Part shown: positions 19,017 to 25,525 of the stretch, one piece after another
How positions within the stretch are numbered: the first letter of the stretch is position 1
Layout: each line of letters begins with the position of its first letter
Source of the DNA: Streptococcus oralis
GTDB taxonomy: Bacteria; Bacillota; Bacilli; Lactobacillales; Streptococcaceae
Assembly: GCF_001579175.1 (NCBI RefSeq)
Contig: NZ_KQ970760.1
Location: forward strand, 1-44,949
Length of the DNA stretch: 44,949 nucleotides
Direction of reading: 5' to 3'
Program-made: the position numbers and the translations under genes
The notes under the pieces: model-generated
The model's database searches: none
What the model was told of the DNA's origin: nothing
The model's input: the letters and a program-made list of their open reading frames with translations, nothing else

Positions 19017-19063
19017 AAAATCAAGAAGGAAAACTACAAGGTTCTCCTTCTCTGATTTTTTTT
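19017..19063 (+). terminator. Intrinsic terminator at the end of the T4SS side of the ICE
   Basis: The arms AAAATCA-AGAAGGA (19017-19030) and TCCTTCT-C-TGATTTT (19045-19059) pair over 14 bp with one bulged C, then a T-run continues to 19063. It separates the transfer genes from mobC and the relaxase. Confidence 0.75.
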
Positions 19064-19070
19064 AAATTTC

Positions 19071-19090
19071 GCAAATGGATATCCATTTGC
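19071..19090. repeat. Perfect 20-bp palindrome in the oriT region
   Basis: The arms GCAAATGGAT and ATCCATTTGC meet with no spacer. It is likely a binding site for a dimeric protein such as MobC or a repressor of the mobilisation genes, or the extruding hairpin next to the nick. Confidence 0.85.
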
Positions 19091-19170
19091 TACGCTTGCC
19101 GGAAGGAAGTCAGGGGCTGATGCCTGGTCAGAAAATGCCAGAAATTTTGAGAGAAAGAGGATAAAAAATA

Positions 19171-19563
19171 ATGCAGAAACGAGAAAATAGAAAACGCTAT
19201 ATACAAAAATTGATTCGACTAACACCAGAGGAGGATCGTCAAATTAAAAAAGCGATGTCCCAAATGGGAGTTCCATCTTTTCAATACTATGCGAAGAATC
19301 AATTGGTGCAAGGAAAGGTGGTGCAAATTGATTTTTCTGAATTGAAAGATCTTCGAGTTGCCATCAATAGGGTTGGGACGAATATCAACCAAATTGCCAA
19401 GCAGGCTAACGAAAATCAAGGCGTTACGCCAGAGGAAGTGGCACAAGTTATTGACTATCTATCTGAGTTGAAAGAGATGGTGGCTGCTAAACTTTCTAGC
19501 GCAGAAAAACAGAGTCTACAGGAACGGAAACGAACGGTAAGGAGTGATATAGAAGAATGGTAG
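19171..19563 (+). CDS. mobC: MobC-family mobilisation protein
   Basis: This 130-aa protein has a basic N-terminus with ribbon-helix-helix-like character (RLTPEEDRQIKKAMSQMG) and the family signature RVGTNINQIAKQANE at about 68-82. MobC proteins bind oriT next to the nick and help the relaxase open the strands. AAAGAGG lies 10 bp before the ATG. The stop overlaps the relaxase start by 7 bp, so both are made together. It sits directly downstream of the probable oriT. Confidence 0.9.
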   Translation: MQKRENRKRYIQKLIRLTPEEDRQIKKAMSQMGVPSFQYYAKNQLVQGKVVQIDFSELKDLRVAINRVGTNINQIAKQANENQGVTPEEVAQVIDYLSELKEMVAAKLSSAEKQSLQERKRTVRSDIEEW

Positions 19564-21191
19564 TTATTAAATCTCCAACTCAAATTAAAACACCAGCTAA
19601 TTTGAAGAGAGCTGTTAATTATATTCTGAATGAAGCGAAAACCCTTGTATCAGGAACTGCAGAAAGTGATCTTGATTTTCCTCTTGTCTATCATGATGGT
19701 GAGCTTCAAATGAAGCTAGTATCTGGCAATGGAATCTCTGATTTTAGTGTAGCAGATGAAGAAATGGTCATGACAAAATTGGCCGCAGCCTTTAAAAAAG
19801 GAGATGACGACTTGAAAGAATTATCTTCAGGAAAACAAGTATTGGCTCATCACATTATCCAGTCTTTTTCTCCAGACGATAACTTGACTCCTGAGCAGGT
19901 TCATGAAATTGGCCGTCAAACGATGTTAGAATTGACAGGTGGAAATTATGAGTTTGTGATCGCAACCCACACGGATAAAGATCATCTTCATAACCATATC
20001 ATACTTAATACCACCAATACCTCAACGCTCAAGAAATTTCGCTGGGAAAAGAAAACCTTAAAAAATTTGAGAGCCATTTCGGACAAACATGCGGCACGAT
20101 ATGGCGCTAAAATTATTGAGCCTACTATGAAAAATTCTTATACAAAGTATTCTGCTTGGCGGAGACAAAATAATTATCGGTTTGAAATCAAGGAACGTCT
20201 TGATTTTCTTCTGAAGCACTCTTTGTCGTTAGAAGATTTCAAACAAAAGGCAGCTGCGCTTAATCTTCAGATTGATTTCTCTGGAAAATTTGTGAAGTAT
20301 AAATTGCTGGATCAGCCCCAACAAAGAAATGTCCGAGATGATACATTATCGAAGAAAGGACTCTATTCTCTTGAAAAAATAAAAGAGAGAATTTCTAAGA
20401 ATCAGTTAGTTTTTGATGTGGAGGAATTGAAAGAACAATATCAAAAATCAAAAGAAAAGACGGCAAATGATTTTGAATTGAAATTGGAAGTGGAAACCTG
20501 GCAAGTCGAACAAGAAAGCAAGCAAGGCATTTACGTACAGATGGATATGGGAGCTTTAAATAGTGGTACCATTTTAATACCTTCTCATAAAGTTGATAAA
20601 AATGAGGATGGAAATTACACGATCTATATCAAAGAGAAAGACTATTTTTATTTTCTCAATCCAGATCAATCACAAAAAAATCGGTACATGATGGGCTTGA
20701 CTGTCGCAAGACAATTAGCCAAACAAAATGGCGAAACACTCGTAACTAAAAACGCTCAAATTTCCTCTATGCGTGAACTGATTAAGGAATATAATTTCTT
20801 AGTCGAGCACGGCGTGACAGATGGAGCACAATTTCAACATTTGGAGGAGCGCTTCAATGAAAAGATAGAGGCTACTCAGGAGGAATTAAGACAGCTATCT
20901 GCTCGACTTGGACGTTATCATAAAATTGAAGGAGCACTTTTAGCCATCCAGCAATCTCCAGAAAATAGTCTTGCGGCGGTACAACTATTGGATGATTTAG
21001 GAGTTCCAAAAGATATGGGACTGGAAGATGTCAGTCAACTGATCAAACAATTCCAAATTGAAAAAGGAGCCTTACAAGAGTTCTTTGATGATACTCTAAA
21101 ACATTACACAGATTATAGAGATATTAAGGAGCATGTGCGTAGTCGTGAAGAGAAAGTTGACCGACATTTTGAAGATGAAAAAACCTTGTAA
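19557..21191 (+). CDS. Relaxase (MobA/VirD2 family, pfam03432 type)
   Basis: This 544-aa protein nicks one strand at oriT and leads it through the T4SS. The N-terminal 250 residues hold the nuclease. The metal-binding motif HTDKDHLHNH spans 138-147 with His138, His145 and His147. The likely DNA-linking Tyr is in the KRAVNYIL segment (Tyr22). The phrases HHIIQSF and ISDKHAARYG are also usual for the family. The C-terminal half is helical and probably contacts the coupling protein. AAGGAG lies 13 bp upstream of the ATG. Overlap with mobC (7 bp) indicates one operon. Length is normal. Confidence 0.92.
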   Translation: MVVIKSPTQIKTPANLKRAVNYILNEAKTLVSGTAESDLDFPLVYHDGELQMKLVSGNGISDFSVADEEMVMTKLAAAFKKGDDDLKELSSGKQVLAHHIIQSFSPDDNLTPEQVHEIGRQTMLELTGGNYEFVIATHTDKDHLHNHIILNTTNTSTLKKFRWEKKTLKNLRAISDKHAARYGAKIIEPTMKNSYTKYSAWRRQNNYRFEIKERLDFLLKHSLSLEDFKQKAAALNLQIDFSGKFVKYKLLDQPQQRNVRDDTLSKKGLYSLEKIKERISKNQLVFDVEELKEQYQKSKEKTANDFELKLEVETWQVEQESKQGIYVQMDMGALNSGTILIPSHKVDKNEDGNYTIYIKEKDYFYFLNPDQSQKNRYMMGLTVARQLAKQNGETLVTKNAQISSMRELIKEYNFLVEHGVTDGAQFQHLEERFNEKIEATQEELRQLSARLGRYHKIEGALLAIQQSPENSLAAVQLLDDLGVPKDMGLEDVSQLIKQFQIEKGALQEFFDDTLKHYTDYRDIKEHVRSREEKVDRHFEDEKTL

Positions 21192-21204
21192 AAGTTTCTG
21201 ATGT

Positions 21205-21233
21205 TTTCAATCTAGTCATGATTTCAGTACAAT
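21205..21233 (+). promoter_or_regulatory. Possible promoter of the transposase gene
   Basis: A TACAAT box at 21228-21233 has TTTCAA 17 bp upstream. Transcription would begin at about 21240, only at the ATG, and there is no clear ribosome site. Translation would be weak or leaderless. Confidence 0.4.
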
Positions 21234-21240
21234 AGAGAGT

Positions 21241-22533
21241 ATGTTTAGATTTGATGAAAAAGAATTTGTCGCAGAACTAGATCGCAAACGTGAGCAGCAA
21301 TTCCTGAAGCGAGTAAGAGATTATGACGAGCAGATAGCTCCTTCCATGAGACTGAAAGGGTATAAACGAATAGACAGTACCGAGAGGACAGTTGTCTTCA
21401 CATTTGGAGAGATGACCTTTTCTAGGAATCGCTGGCGAAAGGGAAAGAAAAGCTGTTATCCTGTAGATGAGTGGCTAGGTTTAGAAAAGTATATGCGTTA
21501 TTCTCCAGAGTTGATTTTTCACATGGCAAAACACGCTTCTGTTTTATCCTATCGTGAAGTTTGTCGAACAGTTAAGATGGCTTATCGCCTGGAGATAACA
21601 AAGGACGCTGTTTTGAAGTCTGTAAAAATGGCAGGTAGACTCTTTTCAGAGAGGGAACGCTATCGGCTTTTTAGAGGTGATGAGCAACCGAAAAAAATCC
21701 AGGCAGATAGAATCTACCTGGAGGGAGATGGTGTGCTCGTCAAGACAACATCAAGCAATGATGAACGACACAATACAGACTTAGCCCATTTTCTGATTCA
21801 TACGGGAGCGAAGAAGATTGGAAAAAATCGTTATGTACTCGAGAATAAGCATGAAATTATCCATACAAGTCATGAGCAAGCAAAGGAAGAATTGATAGAC
21901 TATCTCTACAATCATTTTGAAATTACTGATCGAACTCTTCTTATCACTAACTCGGACAATGGTATAGGATATACTCGAAGAGTATTTCAAGAAATCAAGA
22001 AAGCTCTACGGATTAAACGTCATGAGCATTTCTGGGATGCCTATCATGTCAATGAAGAACTTAAACGATTCCTGAAGCCGTACCCGTCTACACTACTTGA
22101 TCTTGCTTTTAAGGCTATCAAAAATCATCAGAAGAGCCTGCTTCAGACCGTACTAGATACAGTTGAATCTCTCATAGAAAGCCAGGAAGCTCTTGATAAT
22201 TTTTACAATTTTCGTAAGAAATTATTAAGAAATTTCTGTGACACTAGGCCACCTAAACTTAGAGGATTGTCCTCACGTGGTATCGGGGTAATGGAGAGTC
22301 AGCACCGAAAGGTCACTTACCGCATGAAACATCGAGGGATGTATTGGTCCATCGAAGGGGCTTCTACCATGGCCAAGATGATTCTTATTGAGCGAATTGA
22401 TCAGCTACACGAGCTGTTTTTTGGAGCTTGGAGACAAGAGTATGAGGAATTTAGGGATTCGGGATTAGGCGCAGGGTTTCGTATTAACCATAGGCCACAC
22501 AAAGCTGTTATCAGAAAAAGAGGGCATAAATAA
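21241..22533 (+). CDS. DDE transposase, ISLre2/UPF0236 type (Mutator-like)
   Basis: This 430-aa protein is full length for ISLre2/UPF0236 transposases. The N-terminal DNA-binding part (about 1-130) includes the phrase FTFGEMTFSRNRWRKGKKSCYPVDEWLGL. The catalytic core has Asp163 (YLEGDGV) and Asp239 (ITNSDNGIGY). A Glu in the region GVMESQHRKVTYR is a candidate third acid. Such enzymes move DNA by cut-and-paste. ISLre2 and the related TnGBS transposases target sites just upstream of sigma-A promoters. It is the last gene of the ICE, downstream of the relaxase. No inverted repeat partner of the right end is seen just upstream of it, so it more likely serves the whole ICE than a separate IS. Confidence 0.88.
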   Translation: MFRFDEKEFVAELDRKREQQFLKRVRDYDEQIAPSMRLKGYKRIDSTERTVVFTFGEMTFSRNRWRKGKKSCYPVDEWLGLEKYMRYSPELIFHMAKHASVLSYREVCRTVKMAYRLEITKDAVLKSVKMAGRLFSERERYRLFRGDEQPKKIQADRIYLEGDGVLVKTTSSNDERHNTDLAHFLIHTGAKKIGKNRYVLENKHEIIHTSHEQAKEELIDYLYNHFEITDRTLLITNSDNGIGYTRRVFQEIKKALRIKRHEHFWDAYHVNEELKRFLKPYPSTLLDLAFKAIKNHQKSLLQTVLDTVESLIESQEALDNFYNFRKKLLRNFCDTRPPKLRGLSSRGIGVMESQHRKVTYRMKHRGMYWSIEGASTMAKMILIERIDQLHELFFGAWRQEYEEFRDSGLGAGFRINHRPHKAVIRKRGHK

Positions 22534-22553
22534 TACAAAAAGGCAGACAAAAG

Positions 22554-22585
22554 CCTCTAAAAAAAGAATTTTTAGAGGTCTTTTT
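22554..22585 (+). terminator. Intrinsic terminator after the transposase
   Basis: The arms CCTCTAAAAA (22554-22563) and TTTTTAGAGG (22569-22578) are followed by a T-rich tract. It may also lie within the terminal inverted repeat of the element. Confidence 0.85.
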
Positions 22586-22607
22586 ATCATGTTTTTATAC
22601 AAAACAG

Positions 22608-22636
22608 TTGCTTTTTTGCCTAATGTGTGTTACAAT
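22608..22636 (+). promoter_or_regulatory. Sigma-A promoter just outside the inferred ICE end
   Basis: TTGCTT (22608-22613), 17 bp, then TACAAT (22631-22636) with an extended TGt. Seventeen bases around the -10 (22626-22642) are identical to those at the rpsL promoter (36446-36462). The predicted start is about 22643. Confidence 0.7.
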
Positions 22637-22650
22637 AATAGAGTAAATAT

Positions 22651-22688
22651 AAAAAAGAAAAAGGTGTAGAAGCAGCAACTTCTACACC
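22651..22688 (-). terminator. Terminator of the minus-strand small RNA
   Basis: Read on the minus strand, GGTGTAGAAG and CTTCTACACC form a perfect 10-bp stem with a 6-nt loop. TTTTTCTTTTTT follows (22662-22651). Confidence 0.75.
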
Positions 22689-22726
22689 ACCGATTAAGAC
22701 AAACCAACACTTTGCTTAATCAGCCA
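22655..22726 (-). ncRNA. Candidate minus-strand small RNA, about 70 nt
   Basis: A minus-strand promoter at 22762-22733 would start the RNA at about 22726. The RNA folds into a first hairpin (22721-22692; arms GATTAAG-CAAA and TTTG-CTTAATC with one bulge). A second perfect 10-bp hairpin (22688-22663) is followed on this strand by a U-rich tail. There is no ATG inside. The layout of promoter, hairpin and terminator is that of a compact regulatory RNA. The family is unknown. Confidence 0.55.
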
Positions 22727-22732
22727 AACAAT

Positions 22733-22762
22733 ATTGTAGCATAAATAGTGCAATATAGTCAA
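22733..22762 (-). promoter_or_regulatory. Minus-strand sigma-A promoter of the small RNA
   Basis: On the minus strand, TTGACT (22762-22757), an 18-bp spacer, then TACAAT (22738-22733). It is close to consensus. Confidence 0.65.
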
Positions 22763-22765
22763 GGG

Positions 22766-22800
22766 CTGGAGTAAAGTAAGGAACTTTTTCCAGTTTTTTT
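22766..22800 (+). terminator. Intrinsic terminator, + strand
   Basis: The stems CTGGA/TCCAG and AAAGT/ACTTT, separated by a small internal loop, are followed by seven T (22794-22800). Confidence 0.6.
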
Positions 22801-22887
22801 GTCTGAAAAATCTCGCTTTCTTATTGAGTTATAAGGATATTTGATTATTCCCAAAAATTTAGACACAAACAAAGTCTCCGAATTTCC

Positions 22888-22916
22888 TTGCCAAAATAGA
22901 GAAAGTGTGATAACAT
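22888..22916 (+). promoter_or_regulatory. Promoter of rpmB
   Basis: TTGCCA (22888-22893), 17 bp, then TAACAT (22911-22916) with an extended TGa. The leader to the start codon is about 50 nt. Confidence 0.65.
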
Positions 22917-22974
22917 AGTACGGTATGTGGTGCTAGCACATCCGCTATATTAGATCTAATAGGAGGAAAACACA

Positions 22975-23163
22975 ATGGCTAAAGTATGTTACTTTACAGG
23001 TCGTAAGACTGTATCAGGAAACAACCGTTCACACGCGATGAACCAAACAAAACGTGCCGTAAAACCAAACCTTCAAAAAGTTACTGTTCTTATCGATGGT
23101 AAACCTAAAAAAGTTTGGGCTTCAGCTCGTGCTTTGAAATCAGGTAAAGTTGAACGCGTTTAA
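22975..23163 (+). CDS. rpmB: 50S ribosomal protein L28
   Basis: This 62-aa basic protein has the usual L28 sequence: [11 protein letters not shown] at the start, [13 protein letters not shown], then [28 protein letters not shown] in pieces of normal length. It binds 23S rRNA in the large subunit. A strong AGGAGG precedes the ATG. It is monocistronic, with its own promoter and terminator. It is the first host gene beyond the ICE end. The Cys content is limited to one residue, so this is not a four-Cys zinc-binding form. Confidence 0.97.
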   Translation: MAKVCYFTGRKTVSGNNRSHAMNQTKRAVKPNLQKVTVLIDGKPKKVWASARALKSGKVERV

Positions 23164-23171
23164 TAAAAATG

Positions 23172-23196
23172 AAAAGACCTAACTGGTCTTTTTTTT
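23172..23196 (+). terminator. Intrinsic terminator after rpmB
   Basis: The arms AAAAGACC (23172-23179) and GGTCTTTT (23185-23192), loop of five, continue into a T-run. Confidence 0.85.
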
Positions 23197-23256
23197 GCTC
23201 TAAGGATAAAACCATTTGAAAAATAGAGTAAATATCCGCCGATACAGCATTCTGCT

Positions 23257-23285
23257 TTTACACTTGGGCTGAAATATGATAAAAT
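23257..23285 (+). promoter_or_regulatory. Promoter of asp23-fakA
   Basis: TTTACA (23257-23262), 17 bp, then TAAAAT (23280-23285) with an extended TGa. Confidence 0.55.
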
Positions 23286-23313
23286 AGAGTATCAACAATT
23301 TGAGGTAAAAAAA

Positions 23314-23679
23314 ATGACTGTAAAAATTAATACAAAAGATGGTCAAATCGAACTGACAGATGAAGTGATTGCAACCGTTGTAGGTGGTGCAGCAACTGAG
23401 ATTTTTGGTGTGGTCGGTATGGCTAGTAAAAATGCCCTCAAAGATAATTTCCAAGCCCTTCTTGGTAAGGAAAATTATGCAAAAGGCGTCGTCGTAAAAG
23501 CAGCCGAGGATGGCAGCATTGCAGTTGATGTTTATACCGTGTTGAGCTACGGAACAAAGATTAGTGAAGTCTCAAAAAACATCCAAGAGAGCGTTCGTTT
23601 TAGTTTGGAAAACCAACTAGGAATTACTGCTCAGACTGTGAATGTCTACATTCAAAATATCAAAGTTGTAGGAGAATAA
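23314..23679 (+). CDS. Asp23/Gls24-family envelope stress protein (YloU-like)
   Basis: This 121-aa protein is of the DUF322 family: ITDEV-type opening (IELTDEVIATVVGGAATEIFGVVGMAS), then a central alpha-beta part and the C-terminal VNVYIQNIKV. Members form cytoplasmic, often membrane-associated assemblies and are linked to envelope stress. The YloU subgroup is usually paired with FakA. TTGAGGT precedes the ATG. The stop is 2 bp before the fakA start, so the two are one operon. Length is normal for the short YloU type. Confidence 0.9.
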   Translation: MTVKINTKDGQIELTDEVIATVVGGAATEIFGVVGMASKNALKDNFQALLGKENYAKGVVVKAAEDGSIAVDVYTVLSYGTKISEVSKNIQESVRFSLENQLGITAQTVNVYIQNIKVVGE

Positions 23680-23681
23680 TC

Positions 23682-25346
23682 GTGTCAAAAATTACTACCA
23701 GCTTATTTCAAGAGATGGTGCAGGCTGCATCAACTCGTTTGAATAAGCAAGCAGAATATGTCAATTCATTAAACGTCTTTCCAGTTCCAGATGGAGATAC
23801 TGGGACAAACATGGGAATGACCATCGAAAATGGTGCCAAAGAAGTAGCAGACAAGCCGGCTTCTACAGTTGGAGAAGTGGCGAGCATTCTTGCTAAGGGG
23901 CTCTTGATGGGTGCGCGTGGAAACTCAGGAGTTATCACGTCTCAACTTTTCCGTGGCTTCTCTCAAGCTATCAAAGATAAAGACGAGTTAACAGGTCAAG
24001 ACTTGGCTCTTGCTTTCCAATCTGGTGTCGAGGTAGCCTACAAGGCTGTTATGAAACCAGTCGAAGGAACTATTTTGACAGTTTCTCGTGGTGCTGCCAT
24101 TGGTGCCAAGAAAAAAGCGGAACAGACAGATGATGCTGTTGAGGTCATGCGTGCAGCCTTGGAAGGCGCGAAAGCAGCTCTTGCCAAAACGCCAGACATG
24201 CTTCCAGTTTTGAAAGAAGTTGGTGTTGTGGACTCAGGTGGTCAAGGTTTGGTCTTCATCTATGAAGGATTCCTTTCAGCTCTTACTGGTGAATACAGTG
24301 CGTCTGAAGACTTTGTTGCTACTCCAGCGAATATGGGTGAGATGATCAATGCAGAACACCACAAATCTGTAGCCGGACATGTAGCAACTGAAGACATTAC
24401 CTTTGGTTACTGTACTGAAATCATGGTTGCCCTCAAACAAGGTCCAACTTATTCTAAAGAGTTTGACTACGAAGAATTCCGTAACTACTTGAATGACCTA
24501 GGGGATTCTCTTCTTGTCGTCAACGATGATGAAATCGTCAAAGTCCACGTCCATACAGAAGATCCAGGTCTTGTTATGCAAGAAGGCCTTAAATATGGTA
24601 GCTTGGTCAAGGTTAAAGTCGATAACATGCGTAACCAACACGAAGCTCAAGTAGAAAAAGAAGCTCAAGTCAGCAAGCCAGCTGAAGAGAAGGAATACGC
24701 CCTTATCGCAGTAGTAGCAGGTCAAGGCTTGGCAGATATCTTCCGTGCCCAAGGTGTGGACTATGTCATCGAAGGTGGACAAACCATGAACCCTTCGACA
24801 GAAGACTTTATCAAGGCTGTTGAGCAAGTCAATGCTCGCAACATCATCTTCTTGCCAAACAACAAAAATATCTTCATGGCGGCCCAATCTGCTGCAGAGG
24901 TATTGGATCAACCAGCAGTAGTGGTAGAAGCTCGTACTCTTCCTCAAGGATTGACTAGCCTTCTTGCCTTTGATCCAAGCAAGTCTATCGAAGAAAACAA
25001 AGAACGTATGACTGCAGCTCTTGGTGATGTAGTCAGCGGTAGTGTAACAACAGCCGTTCGTGACACGACTATTGATGGTTTGGAAATTCATGAAAATGAC
25101 AATCTTGGTATGGTCGATGGGAAAATCCTCGTGTCAAACCCGGACATGCATCAAACTTTGACTGAAACTTTGAAACACATGCTAGACGAAGATAGTGAAA
25201 TCGTGACTTTCTATGTCGGTGAAGATGGAAGTGAAGAATTGGCCAATCAAATCGCCCAAGAAATCGCAGAAGAATTCGAAGACGTTGAAGTCGAAATCCA
25301 CCAAGGTCAACAACCTGTTTACCCATATCTTTTCAGTGTGGAATAA
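23682..25346 (+). CDS. fakA: Fatty acid kinase ATP-binding subunit FakA (DAK2 domain)
   Basis: This 554-aa protein phosphorylates fatty acids held by FakB proteins, so exogenous fatty acids can enter phospholipid synthesis. The N-terminal DAK2/DhaL domain (about 1-200) shows the nucleotide and magnesium motif VPDGDTGTNMGMT (about 34-46) and GARGNSGVITSQ. A middle region and a C-terminal domain with GGQTMNPSTED and LPNNKNI match FakA/YloV. The start is GTG with GGAG placed at the end of the preceding gene, 2 bp after its stop. Length is normal and the gene is intact. Confidence 0.93.
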   Translation: MSKITTSLFQEMVQAASTRLNKQAEYVNSLNVFPVPDGDTGTNMGMTIENGAKEVADKPASTVGEVASILAKGLLMGARGNSGVITSQLFRGFSQAIKDKDELTGQDLALAFQSGVEVAYKAVMKPVEGTILTVSRGAAIGAKKKAEQTDDAVEVMRAALEGAKAALAKTPDMLPVLKEVGVVDSGGQGLVFIYEGFLSALTGEYSASEDFVATPANMGEMINAEHHKSVAGHVATEDITFGYCTEIMVALKQGPTYSKEFDYEEFRNYLNDLGDSLLVVNDDEIVKVHVHTEDPGLVMQEGLKYGSLVKVKVDNMRNQHEAQVEKEAQVSKPAEEKEYALIAVVAGQGLADIFRAQGVDYVIEGGQTMNPSTEDFIKAVEQVNARNIIFLPNNKNIFMAAQSAAEVLDQPAVVVEARTLPQGLTSLLAFDPSKSIEENKERMTAALGDVVSGSVTTAVRDTTIDGLEIHENDNLGMVDGKILVSNPDMHQTLTETLKHMLDEDSEIVTFYVGEDGSEELANQIAQEIAEEFEDVEVEIHQGQQPVYPYLFSVE

Positions 25347-25372
25347 TCGTGAAAATTGAATGAAAATAACAG

Positions 25373-25402
25373 AAGGAAGCTGAACTGACAGCTTCCTTTT
25401 TC
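25373..25402 (+). terminator. Intrinsic terminator after fakA
   Basis: The arms AAGGAAGCT (25373-25381) and AGCTTCCTT (25390-25398) are followed by T residues. Confidence 0.85.
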
Positions 25403-25449
25403 TATGCAATTTGACCTACCAATAAATTTATATTGAAACAAACCTTCTA

Positions 25450-25479
25450 TTGGAAATTCTAATTACGATAGGTTATAAT
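25450..25479 (+). promoter_or_regulatory. Promoter of the fibril protein gene
   Basis: TTGGAA (25450-25455), 18 bp, then TATAAT (25474-25479). The leader to the start codon is about 40 nt. Confidence 0.6.
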
Positions 25480-25525
25480 GATAAAGCTGTTATATTAGAT
25501 TAAGTATGAATATAAAGGAGAAATG

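Larger units (their letters stand above)
18994..19170 (+). other. Probable origin of transfer (oriT) region upstream of mobC
   Basis: This gene-free stretch directly before mobC and the relaxase gene holds three inverted repeats. The first is TTGGGG/CCCCAA at 18994-18999 and 19004-19009. The second is the terminator hairpin at 19017-19063. The third is a perfect 20-bp palindrome at 19071-19090, followed by CTACGCTTGCCGG. Relaxase-MobC systems usually place oriT just before mobC, with inverted repeats beside the nick. The exact nick site cannot be fixed by reading. No clear promoter for mobC is seen. Confidence 0.6.
1..22592 (+). mobile_element. Integrative conjugative element, right-hand part (TnGBS-like by gene content)
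   Basis: A continuous + strand run holds an LPxTG adhesin, a type IV secretion cluster (VirB6-, VirB4-, VirB8- and VirD4-like proteins and a wall hydrolase), a Toprim/ArdC polyvalent protein, a probable oriT, mobC, a relaxase and a DDE transposase. The left end lies outside the window. The right end is inferred: the transposase terminator ends at about 22585 and a host-type sigma-A promoter begins at 22608. TnGBS-family elements use DDE transposases and insert about 15-17 bp upstream of the -35 box, which would put the junction near 22591-22593. No integrase of the tyrosine or serine type is present. Terminal repeats could not be confirmed because only one end is visible. Confidence 0.7.
22643..22800 (+). 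ncRNA. Candidate + strand small RNA, about 155 nt
   Basis: It is bounded by the promoter at 22608-22636 and a terminator at 22766-22800. There is no ATG-started reading frame inside. It would contain two hairpins (22663-22688 and 22692-22721) and be fully complementary to the minus-strand candidate RNA. I do not recognise a known RNA family. Confidence 0.4.

Noticed and set aside
21192..22590. Transposase as an independent insertion sequence inside the ICE
   Set aside because: No inverted repeat matching the right end is visible between the relaxase stop and the transposase ATG. It is kept as a weaker alternative only.
22588..22668. 26-aa + strand frame (MFLYKTVAF...) across the ICE end
   Set aside because: It spans the likely junction and the promoter, with no ribosome site and no toxin-like pattern, so it is not supported as a peptide gene.
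22643..22726. Fst-type type I toxin-antitoxin locus
   Set aside because: The layout of overlapping RNAs is suggestive, but neither strand has a small hydrophobic peptide frame with ATG and ribosome site.
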